In this document: positions 1 through 7,278 of the stretch, in pieces
Layout of the letters: every line of letters begins with the position of its first letter
Position numbering within the stretch: the first letter of the stretch is position 1
Assembly: GCA_030607835.1 (NCBI GenBank)
Contig: JAUWJE010000034.1
Location: 1-11,846 of the forward strand
Direction: 5' to 3'
Source of the DNA: Candidatus Fermentibacterota bacterium
GTDB lineage: Bacteria; Fermentibacterota; Fermentibacteria; Fermentibacterales; JCC-6
Length of the DNA: 11,846 bases
Notes under the pieces: model-generated
What the model was told of the DNA's origin: nothing
Seen by the model: only the letters and a program-made list of their open reading frames with translations
Databases searched by the model: none
Position numbers and translations under genes: made by a program

Positions 1-2
1 TC

Positions 3-1622
3 ATCTCATCTGATTCCATCCTTGAATTCATTCACATTAACGCACTTGAGGAAATGCTTGCAATAAAGTATTCAGATCCTGTTGAGATCAGGCAGGAATA
101 CAAACTTCTCGAGCAGGTATTCAAACATTCCCAGCTTCCGTCATGTGTTCTAAGCGGTTTGAAAGTTGCACTGGATCATCTTGGCTCTTCACCATTGATA
201 GTCAGATCATCAAGTCTTATCGAGGAAAGCTCCGGTGCCGCTTTCGCGGGTAAATACAAAAGTCTCTTTGTCGCCAATATTGGTTCCAGAAAAGAAAGAC
301 TGGAAGCTATATCCGACGCGATTCTTGAAGTGTACGCAAGCGTATTCGGTCCGGATCCAATTGAGTACCGTCGCGAACGAGGATTGCTGGATTTTAATGA
401 AGAGATGGGTATCCTGATCCAGGAGGTCGTCGGCAACAGGATTGGAAAGTATTACTTCCCACCTCTTGCCGGAGTAGCCTTCAGCAGAAACGATTACAGA
501 TGGTCTCCCAGAATTAAGAAGGAAGACGGGATTGTGAGGCTGGTTACCGGACTCGGAACAAGGGCGGTAGATCGGACAGGAAAGGATTTCCCGGTTCTTA
601 TGAGTCCGGGGCAGCCGAAGCTCAGAATCAGTGTCACCCAGGACGAAATACTCCGCTACGCGCAAAAATACATGGATGTAATCAACCTTGAGAAGGGCTG
701 TCTTGAAACCGTCAGCGTAGAAAGTATTATCAAGGAGTGCGGCAGTAAATTCCCATGTCTTTCCTATATAGTCTCCATTGATGAAGGTGACCATATCCAG
801 CTATCTCCGGGTTCGATGTTCAACATCGAAAACAAGGATACAGTGGTAACATTTCATAATCTTCTTGAGAAGAGCCCGGTTCCATTACTGTTCAAGACGG
901 TTCTTAGTATTCTCGAAGGAGAGATTGGGATGCCGGTTGATATAGAATTCGCTTATGGCACTGATATACATACGCCCTATCTGCTTCAGTGCAGACCACA
1001 GAGTGTCGGAGACGGTCTGGTGGACATCTCCATTCCGACTAACATCGAGGAGGAAGATAAGCTGATCAGTGCCGACAGGTACATCATGTCAGGAGTCTGT
1101 CATAATATCGATTATATCGTTTATGTAGATGGAGATGAGTATGACAGGATATCCTCCAGAGAAAAACTGCTTCAGGTTGGCCGTATAATAGGACTGCTGA
1201 ACAAGGAATTACCGCAAAAGAAGTTTGTGCTAATCGGCCCTGGAAGATGGGGAAGCAAGGGCGATATCAAGCTTGGTGTTCATGTTGGTTACAGCGATAT
1301 CAACAATACAGCCATGCTGATAGAGGTTGCAAAGAGCAAACAGGGCTATGTGCCCGATCTCTCATTTGGAACACATTTTTTCCAGGATCTGGTTGAAGCG
1401 AATATCAGATACCTTCCGGTTTATCCGGATGAACCGGGGGTGATATTCAGAGAGGATATCATCAACAATTCCAGTAACATGCTATGCAAACTTGTTAGTC
1501 AGGCAGATGATTTCGAGAAAATTATCAGAGTTACTAAGATATCGAATGAATTTCCCGGAGCATCAATGTCTGTAGTAATGGATGGAGACTCCGATACAGC
1601 TCTTGCGTACCTTCAGCGATAA
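3..1622 (+). CDS. PEP/pyruvate-binding (PPDK N-terminal type) ATP-grasp protein, 5'-truncated by the window edge
   Basis: This is the 3' part of a protein related to the nucleotide-binding domain of pyruvate phosphate dikinase and PEP synthase. The frame is open back to base 3 with no stop. The ATG at 54 is probably internal: the only purine-rich stretch before it (GAGGAA) touches it, and the glycine-rich GGKG nucleotide loop that begins this domain in the paralogue at 3396 would lie upstream of the window. Numbering from that ATG, the ATP-grasp signatures are the arginine of IVRSSS (R51), VDIEFA (E298) and LQCRP (Q312, R314). A C-terminal domain follows with LIGPGRWGS (393-401) and GTHFFQ (H441). 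The phospho-histidine swivel domain and C-terminal PEP/pyruvate TIM barrel of true PPDK are absent, so it is unlikely to be a complete dikinase. The nearest homologue in the window is the 991-aa protein beyond gdhA. The substrate is unknown. The domain call is firm; the function is not. Confidence 0.85.
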   Translation: MSSDSILEFIHINALEEMLAIKYSDPVEIRQEYKLLEQVFKHSQLPSCVLSGLKVALDHLGSSPLIVRSSSLIEESSGAAFAGKYKSLFVANIGSRKERLEAISDAILEVYASVFGPDPIEYRRERGLLDFNEEMGILIQEVVGNRIGKYYFPPLAGVAFSRNDYRWSPRIKKEDGIVRLVTGLGTRAVDRTGKDFPVLMSPGQPKLRISVTQDEILRYAQKYMDVINLEKGCLETVSVESIIKECGSKFPCLSYIVSIDEGDHIQLSPGSMFNIENKDTVVTFHNLLEKSPVPLLFKTVLSILEGEIGMPVDIEFAYGTDIHTPYLLQCRPQSVGDGLVDISIPTNIEEEDKLISADRYIMSGVCHNIDYIVYVDGDEYDRISSREKLLQVGRIIGLLNKELPQKKFVLIGPGRWGSKGDIKLGVHVGYSDINNTAMLIEVAKSKQGYVPDLSFGTHFFQDLVEANIRYLPVYPDEPGVIFREDIINNSSNMLCKLVSQADDFEKIIRVTKISNEFPGASMSVVMDGDSDTALAYLQR

Positions 1623-1626
1623 AGAA

Positions 1627-1780
1627 GGGGTCGGACGTCACTTGCGACACTTGTGAGTCAAAATAGCTGATAGTATAACATTTAGGTAATATATTATCTA
1701 ATTTGCATATAAATATTAACTATATTAATAATTATTAGCGCATACTATTATCACAAGTGTCGCAAGTAACGTCCGACCCC
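1627..1780. repeat. 154-bp inverted-repeat element (MITE/REP-like) between convergent genes
   Basis: The arms at 1627-1656 and 1751-1780 are reverse complements over 30 bases with one difference (position 13 from the right arm's inner boundary side, a G-to-A change that still allows G-U pairing in RNA). The outer end is GGGGTCGGACGTC. The 94-bp core is strongly AT-rich and contains a second matching pair (TAGTAT at 1671-1676 with ATACTA at 1742-1747) and a near-perfect 20-base palindrome at 1682-1701. It encodes no protein. The structure suits a non-autonomous mobile element, or a REP-type repeat mobilised in trans by a RAYT transposase. I see no clear target-site duplication. In RNA it would form a long hairpin between the ends of two converging genes, so it may also limit read-through, although no T-tract follows. 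The structure is seen directly; the element class is inferred. Confidence 0.7.
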
Positions 1781-1786
1781 AATTAG

Positions 1787-3139
1787 CTAGACCACGCCCT
1801 GAGCCATCATGGCATCGGCGACCTTGCGGAAGCCGGCAGCGTTGGCGCCAAGCACGTAGTTTCCCGGCTCTCCGTAGAATTCTGCTGCTTCGTAAGCCTG
1901 TCTATGTATGCTGATCATGATGTTATGAAGTTTTTCATCAACCTCTTCGCGGGACCAGCTGGAGAATGCGCTGTTCTGAGCCATTTCGAGACCGGAAGTT
2001 GCTACTCCACCAGCGTTAGCGGCTTTTCCGGGACCATATAGAATCTTGTGGTCAAGGAAGATGTTTACACCATCAGGAACCGTAGGCATGTTCGCGCCCT
2101 CGGATACCAGGAAAACATCATTGTTGATAAGGTTCTGAGCATCCTTTACGTTTATCTCGTTCTGTGTCGCACTAGGGAATGCGCAATCCGCCTTATGATT
2201 CCAGAGCGGATTGTAGTCGAGATCAGGATCGATAGAAGTGTAGACAGCGTTCGGATACTTCTCTACGTATTCTTTGATTCTGCCTCTTTTCACATTCTTG
2301 AGGTCCATTACATATGCGAGTTTATCGGAATCGATACCCTCTTCATCGTAAATGTAACCGCTGGAATCTGAAAGTGTGACCACTTTACCACCGAGCTCGT
2401 TAATTTTCTCAGTGGCAAACTGTGCGACGTTACCCGATCCGGAGACAAGACAGACTTTATCCTGGTAGCTGTCACCGCGGGTTTTGAGCATCTCTTCTCC
2501 GAAGTAAACCGCGCCGTAACCGGTGGCTTCAGGTCTGATTAGACTTCCACCATACTCACGGCCTTTACCTGTCAATATACAGCTCCACTCGTTGCGAAGC
2601 TTTTTATACTGTCCGAAAAGGAAACCGATTTCACGTCCCCCTACACCTATATCACCAGCTGGAATATCGGTGTTTGGTCCGATATGACGGAAAAGCGCGG
2701 ACATGAAACTCTGGCAGAAGCGCATTACTTCAAGGTCGGATTTTCCCTTGGGATCGAAATCGGATCCACCCTTACCGCCACCCATAGGGATGGTTGTGAG
2801 AGCGTTCTTGAAAACCTGCTCAAACGCGAGGAACTTGAGAATACCAAGATTCACCGAAGGGTGGAAACGAAGTCCGCCCTTGTAGGGTCCTATAGCACTG
2901 TTCATCTCGATACGGAATCCACGGTTCACCTGGATCTCTCCACTATCAGTCACCCATGGAACTCTGAACATGATAACGCGTTCGGGTTCAACGATTCGCT
3001 CAGGGATTTTCATGCTCCTGTATTCAGGATGTTTATCAAGCACAACTTCAAGCGATTCAAGGACTTCCTGCACAGCCTGATGGAATTCAGGCTGGGAAGG
3101 ATCCCTCTGTACTACCTTCTGATAGAGTTCTTCAAGCAT
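1787..3139 (-). CDS. gdhA: NADP-type glutamate dehydrogenase
   Basis: This enzyme catalyses reversible reductive amination of 2-oxoglutarate with ammonium to glutamate in the cytoplasm; this subfamily is a homohexamer that normally uses NADPH. The 450-aa length is typical. The substrate region reads GPYKGGLRFHPSVN (K87), and the catalytic lysine sits in MGGGKGGSDFDP (K123). The conserved aspartate is in PAGDIGVGGRE (D163). The dinucleotide fold shows SGSGNVAQ (233-240), followed by a SDSSG turn as in NADP-linked enzymes. The C-terminus (ADAMMAQGVV) ends where E. coli GdhA ends, so the TAG stop is genuine. The ATG has a GGGG-containing ribosome site about 7 bases upstream. The gene is monocistronic in this window, transcribed divergently from the 991-aa receiver/ATP-grasp gene and convergently with the first gene, with an inverted-repeat element just past its stop. 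Confidence 0.97.
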   Translation of the reverse strand: MLEELYQKVVQRDPSQPEFHQAVQEVLESLEVVLDKHPEYRSMKIPERIVEPERVIMFRVPWVTDSGEIQVNRGFRIEMNSAIGPYKGGLRFHPSVNLGILKFLAFEQVFKNALTTIPMGGGKGGSDFDPKGKSDLEVMRFCQSFMSALFRHIGPNTDIPAGDIGVGGREIGFLFGQYKKLRNEWSCILTGKGREYGGSLIRPEATGYGAVYFGEEMLKTRGDSYQDKVCLVSGSGNVAQFATEKINELGGKVVTLSDSSGYIYDEEGIDSDKLAYVMDLKNVKRGRIKEYVEKYPNAVYTSIDPDLDYNPLWNHKADCAFPSATQNEINVKDAQNLINNDVFLVSEGANMPTVPDGVNIFLDHKILYGPGKAANAGGVATSGLEMAQNSAFSSWSREEVDEKLHNIMISIHRQAYEAAEFYGEPGNYVLGANAAGFRKVADAMMAQGVV

Positions 3140-3209
3140 CCCCAGACCCCTTTCATTTAAAGTCTACGTTCCATATCAGATCAATTCCGTATTTTTGCAA
3201 CAACACGAT

Positions 3210-3239
3210 AGCTTAATTGAGGACGTATCACTCTGTCAA
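3210..3239 (-). promoter_or_regulatory. Candidate sigma-70 type promoter for gdhA
   Basis: On the minus strand a consensus -35 box TTGACA (3239-3234) is followed after 18 bases by TAAGCT (3215-3210), a weak -10 that keeps the TA and final T. It lies about 70 bases upstream of the gdhA ATG. This is consensus matching by eye only; no start site is known. Confidence 0.4.
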
Positions 3240-3261
3240 TGGCATAACATCTTTCATGAAT

Positions 3262-3300
3262 ACTGTGTGTTTTGTATCTTTACTTGACCGTGTGCTTTGT
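3262..3300 (+). repeat. Imperfect 14-bp direct repeat in the divergent promoter region
   Basis: ACTGTGTGTTTTGT (3262-3275) and ACCGTGTGCTTTGT (3287-3300) agree at 12 of 14 positions and are offset by 25 bases. The second copy overlaps the candidate -35 box of the plus-strand promoter. It could be an operator, or could reflect chance in TG-rich sequence. Confidence 0.4.
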
Positions 3301-3313
3301 CTGAAGATATGAT
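3284..3313 (+). promoter_or_regulatory. Candidate sigma-70 type promoter for the receiver/ATP-grasp gene and its operon
   Basis: TTGACC (3284-3289) and TATGAT (3308-3313) are separated by 18 bases and each matches consensus at 5 of 6 positions. Transcription would start near 3320, leaving a leader of about 75 bases before the GTG at 3396. The second copy of an imperfect direct repeat begins inside the -35 box. This is assigned by consensus matching only. Confidence 0.5.
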
Positions 3314-3395
3314 GCTGTCCTGGTTCGTTTAACTGTAATTGCATCCGGAGTGTTCTCTTTAAGCAAAGAATCAAGTTATAGCGAGAGGAACTCGA

Positions 3396-6371
3396 GTGGC
3401 GGAAGTGATCAAAGGAGGAGCAAAAAGGCTTCAGCTGAGGAAAATTGAATCCCGGCTGGAAAGCCTTATGAAAACCAGAGTCCGGAATATCCTGCTCATA
3501 TGCAGTCTGTACGATTACTATATGATAGAGGAGGATGGAAGACTCGGTGATCTTCTGGGAAACACTTACACGATCAGTGACGCCGGGAATATTCCTGTAA
3601 TTACGCAGATATCAAATACTGACAGCGCTCTTGAACTTCTGGGGAAAGACGCGGGGCAGAGTATCGATCTTATCATCTGCATGGCAAGAATAGGGAGCAT
3701 GGATTTTCCTGAATTCATCAGGAGTGTCAGGAGTATTCGCTCCGATCTTCCAGTGGTAGTGCTGGCTCACAGTCCTGAGGAACTGGTGAGGTTACAGGAA
3801 AAACACTGGACCGATGAAACCAACCGGGTTTTCACCTGGCTTGGGCGCGGAGAGACTGTTCTTGGAATAATAAGACTTGTAGAAGATTCAAGAAACACGG
3901 AACATGACTGCAGAGAGCTTGGAGCTTCCTGCCTTCTACTCGTAGAGGATGATATCCATTTTTATTCAAGATATCTGTACGAGGTTATGAGCATAATACA
4001 GGAAAGAACAATAGAAATTCTCGACGGTTTTTCATCTTTTACAAAAAGGAACCTTAGAGCCAGGACCAGAACAAAAGTACTGATGGTTACTTCACTTGAG
4101 GAAGCTGAAAAGATACTTGAAACCCATGGGGACGCGCTCATTGGAGTAATCACCGATCTCCGATTCATCAAGAGAGGTGAACTGGATAACAAAGCCGGAG
4201 AAATCCTTATTAAGAAGATAAAGGAATCTCGACCGGAAATGCCCGTTATCCTGCAGACTTCCGAATCAAAAGGACAGAAGATCGCTGACGTACTGGGTGT
4301 TGAATATATATCGAAGAATTCCCCGGTGCTGATGAGCGACCTTAGAAAATGTCTCGCCGAGTCCTTCGGATTCGGTGAACTGGTCTTCAAGAATCCTGAT
4401 GGAGAGAAGTGTAAATCAGTTTCAAACATCAGGGAGCTGAATCAACTTCTTGATAAAATACCAGCTGAAGCTGTTTGTCGGAGTCTGAGCACCGGTGAGC
4501 TGGTCCGCTGGCTGAAGATACAGACAGAGCTTGAACTCGCATGCAGGATACAGGAAAAACTTTCCATGAACGGGACCCCTCTCGAAGTCAGAGCCAGACT
4601 GGTTGATGTTTTCAGAGATTATAACCGGGAGAGCAGACGGGGATATGTGTCAAATTACAGCAGATCCTTCCATGAAGATAAGATTCTTTTCAGCAGACTG
4701 GGATCAGGTTCAATGGGAGGCAAGGGAAGAGGACTGGCTTTCATTGATAGAGTACTGGCAGCCAATTTTGACGAAAGCAGATTTAAGAAAGTACATGTTT
4801 CTGTTCCGCGCACCCTTATAATAACAACGGAGTTCTTCGATAAGTTCATGCATCAGAATAAATTGCTGGAATTTGCTCTTGAATGCGATAATGATCTGAG
4901 GATTCTGAGACAATTTCTGAAAGCTGACCTTCCCCCGACCATCCTTGGAGATATCAGAGACTATATCAGAGCTGTCCGGTCGCCAATTGCAGTTCGATCC
5001 TCGAGCCTGCTTGAGGATGCGATGTATCAGCCATTTGCCGGCATCTATGCCACAAAAATGCTTCCGAATAACTCCCGGAGCGAAGACAAAAGATTCAATG
5101 ATCTGGCGGATGCCATTAAATACGTTTACGCTTCCACGTTTCTAAGGTCCGCGAAATCATATATCACAGCGACGAACCACCGCGTGGAGGATGAGAAGAT
5201 GGCTGTTCTTCTTCAGGAAGTGGTTGGCAGGAATTATGGTCATTCCTTCTACCCGCATTTCTCCGGAGTCGGTCGGTCATACGATTTCTATCCAACCGGT
5301 TCTGCAAAACCGGAGGATGGGGTGGTGAATGTCGCGCTGGGGCTTGGAAAATCAATTGTTGACGGTGGTGTCTCACTGCGGTTTACGCCAAAGTTCCCGA
5401 GGGTTCTTCCTCAGTTCGCAACTCTGAAGGATATGATGAACAACTCTCAGCACAACTTCTATGCTGTGAGTATGGGTCACTCCGAATGGAGTTCTTCCCT
5501 TGATGAGGATCAGTACTTGATTCTGCAGGATCTTGGAGTTGCGGAGAGTGATGGAACCCTGGAATACCAGGCTTCAACATACGATGCAGCCAACGAGAGA
5601 GTGATGGACGGAATCACGCGACCCGGACCCAGATTAATCGATTTCGCGCATATTCTAAAGAATAAAATCTTTCCACTCGCTCCTCTTACCGATACGCTGC
5701 TTACTTTGGGTGAGGACGCCATGGGATGTCCTGTGGAGATTGAATTTGCGGTTACTCTCGGTGAGAAACGACCCCTTCCAGCTGAATTCAGTCTGCTTCA
5801 GATAAGACCCATGGTGGTCAGTGACAGCTTGGTGAAGGTTGATCTGGCTGATATGGAGGACAAAAAACTCTTCTGCTGGACAGACACTGCGCTCGGGAAT
5901 GGAATAATCGATTCAATCAAAGACATAGTGTATGTTAAACCGGATCTATTCGATGCATCGAAAACCCGTGCAATTGTGAAGGAAGTGGACAGACTCAACA
6001 GAAAACTGAGCACTGAAGGCAAATCTTACATACTCATCGGCCCTGGAAGATGGGGTTCAACTGATCCCTGGCTGGGTATACCGGTATCCTGGAGCCAGAT
6101 TTCAGGTGTAAAGGTCATTGTGGAAGCAAGCCAGCCGAACATGAATGTTGATCCTTCGCAGGGATCTCATTTTTTCCAGAATATGACTTCTCTCGGCGTT
6201 GCCTACTTCACAGTGTCCCATGTAAAGGAAAGCAACTTCATCGACTGGGCATGGCTTGATTCACAGCCGGCCGCAAACGATGGTGAGTACCTGAGATATA
6301 TAAGCCTTGAATCGCCTGTTTCGATAATGATTGATGGACGCTCCGGCAGTGGAGTAATGGTAAAACCGTAA
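3396..6371 (+). CDS. Dual receiver-domain / PPDK-type ATP-grasp fusion protein
   Basis: A 991-aa protein starting at GTG, 6 bases after AGAGGA. Residues about 30-165 look like a receiver fold without the phospho-acceptor: where a receiver has DLILLD the protein has DLIICM (M96). Residues about 178-325 form a second receiver with the acidic pair (E184, D185, D186), acceptor D254, T288 and K307, and roughly 24 extra residues between acidic pair and acceptor. A helical linker leads to a PPDK/PEP-synthase nucleotide-binding domain (about 430-815) with GGKGRG (K443), AVRSSS (R534), VEIEFA (E783) and LQIRP (Q802, R804). The C-terminal part carries LIGPGRWGS (880-888) and GSHFFQ (H925). There is no TSHAA-type swivel histidine domain and no pyruvate/PEP barrel, so a normal dikinase reaction is unlikely; regulated nucleotide or phosphoryl handling is my inference. 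No signal peptide or membrane segment. It heads a same-strand run, with nfnA 40 bases downstream. Confidence 0.85.
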   Translation: MAEVIKGGAKRLQLRKIESRLESLMKTRVRNILLICSLYDYYMIEEDGRLGDLLGNTYTISDAGNIPVITQISNTDSALELLGKDAGQSIDLIICMARIGSMDFPEFIRSVRSIRSDLPVVVLAHSPEELVRLQEKHWTDETNRVFTWLGRGETVLGIIRLVEDSRNTEHDCRELGASCLLLVEDDIHFYSRYLYEVMSIIQERTIEILDGFSSFTKRNLRARTRTKVLMVTSLEEAEKILETHGDALIGVITDLRFIKRGELDNKAGEILIKKIKESRPEMPVILQTSESKGQKIADVLGVEYISKNSPVLMSDLRKCLAESFGFGELVFKNPDGEKCKSVSNIRELNQLLDKIPAEAVCRSLSTGELVRWLKIQTELELACRIQEKLSMNGTPLEVRARLVDVFRDYNRESRRGYVSNYSRSFHEDKILFSRLGSGSMGGKGRGLAFIDRVLAANFDESRFKKVHVSVPRTLIITTEFFDKFMHQNKLLEFALECDNDLRILRQFLKADLPPTILGDIRDYIRAVRSPIAVRSSSLLEDAMYQPFAGIYATKMLPNNSRSEDKRFNDLADAIKYVYASTFLRSAKSYITATNHRVEDEKMAVLLQEVVGRNYGHSFYPHFSGVGRSYDFYPTGSAKPEDGVVNVALGLGKSIVDGGVSLRFTPKFPRVLPQFATLKDMMNNSQHNFYAVSMGHSEWSSSLDEDQYLILQDLGVAESDGTLEYQASTYDAANERVMDGITRPGPRLIDFAHILKNKIFPLAPLTDTLLTLGEDAMGCPVEIEFAVTLGEKRPLPAEFSLLQIRPMVVSDSLVKVDLADMEDKKLFCWTDTALGNGIIDSIKDIVYVKPDLFDASKTRAIVKEVDRLNRKLSTEGKSYILIGPGRWGSTDPWLGIPVSWSQISGVKVIVEASQPNMNVDPSQGSHFFQNMTSLGVAYFTVSHVKESNFIDWAWLDSQPAANDGEYLRYISLESPVSIMIDGRSGSGVMVKP

Positions 6372-6398
6372 CATCGCAGCAACTATGCAAGGAAAAGT

Positions 6399-6404
6399 GA
6401 GGGG
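6399..6404 (+). promoter_or_regulatory. Ribosome binding site that sets the nfnA start at 6412
   Basis: GAGGGG lies 7 bases before the ATG at 6412. The ATG at 6406 would be only 1 base away, and the ATG at 6385 lies upstream of the site. The start at 6412 also gives the usual short N-terminus of the family. Confidence 0.7.
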
Positions 6405-6411
6405 GATGCAT

Positions 6412-7278
6412 ATGCACGAAATTCTGTTCAAAGAGGAGCTTGGACCTGATATTCATCTTTACCGGTTCCATGCGCCCGATGTGGCCAGGTACAGGGAGCC
6501 GGGCCAATTCGTAATCGTGCGAATCATCGATGAAGGAGAGCGAATCCCAATTACAATAGCGGATGTGAACAGAGATGAAGGCAGCATAACTCTCATCGTG
6601 CAATCAGTCGGGAAGACCACGCTGCAGATGGCCGGAATGAAGGTTGGAGATACAATCCCGGGAATAACCGGCCCTCTGGGAGTTCCCACACATATCGAGA
6701 AAGTGGGGAATGTGCTCTGCGTCGGTGGAGGGATCGGGATCGCTCCATTATATCCTGTCGCGAAAGCAATGAAGGAAATCGGTAACCGTGTGATCAGCAT
6801 ACTCGGCGCGAGATCCTCTAACCTTCTTATTCTCGAGAAGGAAATGATGGATGTTAGTGACAAAGTGTTAATCACAACAGATGATGGAACAAAGGGGCGC
6901 AAAGGGTTGGTCACAGACGCTATAAAGGAACTTGTCGATCAAGGTGAGAAATTCGATCTATGCGTTGCTATGGGACCGCCAATCATGATGAAATTCGTAA
7001 GCCTGCTTACGAAGGAATTCAGCATTCCGACAGTCGTCAGTCTGAATCCAATCATGATCGACGGCACAGGCATGTGCGGAGGCTGCAGAGTAACTGTGGG
7101 CGGTAAGACTAAATTCGCATGTGTGGATGGACCTGAGTTCGATGGACATCAGGTTGATTTCGACGAATTGATGAAACGTCTGACAATGTATACATCGCAT
7201 GAGAAGCAGTCGCTTGACCACTATTCATCAAAGACCGGGTGCAGGCTTGCCGGCGCCTTGAAAGAGGATCTGGAATGA
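6412..7278 (+). CDS. nfnA: Ferredoxin:NADP oxidoreductase / sulfide dehydrogenase small subunit (NfnA/SudB type)
   Basis: Small subunit (288 aa) of the electron-bifurcating NADH-dependent ferredoxin:NADP oxidoreductase, also described as sulfide dehydrogenase SudB. It resembles the dihydroorotate-dehydrogenase electron-transfer subunit: an FAD-binding beta barrel (about 1-95, with RIPITIAD at 44-51), a dinucleotide fold (VGGGIGIAPLYP, 104-115; MGPP, 187-190), and a C-terminal [2Fe-2S] site with DGTGMCGGC and a later ACVDGP (D217, C222, C225, C237). In characterised NfnA I recall that an aspartate completes the cluster ligands, which D217 would fit. In Nfn this subunit is the NADH side. The stop overlaps the start of nfnB (ATGA at 7275-7278), which points to translational coupling and a heterodimer. 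The 40-base gap after the preceding ATP-grasp gene suggests co-transcription. The family call is strong; NADPH/ferredoxin versus polysulfide as the physiological substrate cannot be settled from sequence. Confidence 0.92.
   Translation: MHEILFKEELGPDIHLYRFHAPDVARYREPGQFVIVRIIDEGERIPITIADVNRDEGSITLIVQSVGKTTLQMAGMKVGDTIPGITGPLGVPTHIEKVGNVLCVGGGIGIAPLYPVAKAMKEIGNRVISILGARSSNLLILEKEMMDVSDKVLITTDDGTKGRKGLVTDAIKELVDQGEKFDLCVAMGPPIMMKFVSLLTKEFSIPTVVSLNPIMIDGTGMCGGCRVTVGGKTKFACVDGPEFDGHQVDFDELMKRLTMYTSHEKQSLDHYSSKTGCRLAGALKEDLE

Noticed and set aside
210..794. 194-codon minus-strand open frame inside the first ATP-grasp gene
   Set aside because: It lies fully opposite a clear conserved domain and shows no recognisable motif.
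1623..1786. Intrinsic terminator made by the inverted repeat
   Set aside because: The loop is too long (94 bases) and no T-tract follows either arm; an inserted repeat element explains the structure better, though it may still impede transcription.
2684..3160. 158-codon open frame antisense to the 5' part of gdhA
   Set aside because: It is the shadow of a highly conserved gdhA coding region, lacks a ribosome site, and its translation resembles no family I know.
3164..3173. Ten-base match TGGAACGTAG between the gdhA leader (minus strand) and 8767-8776 upstream of the receiver-RAM gene
   Set aside because: A single shared 10-mer is expected by chance in nearly 12 kb, and the palindromic extension at the second site is absent at the first.
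7239..7274. Upstream GTG start for nfnB
   Set aside because: The ATG at 7275 has the better-spaced ribosome site, the classic ATGA overlap with nfnA, and gives the expected N-terminus.
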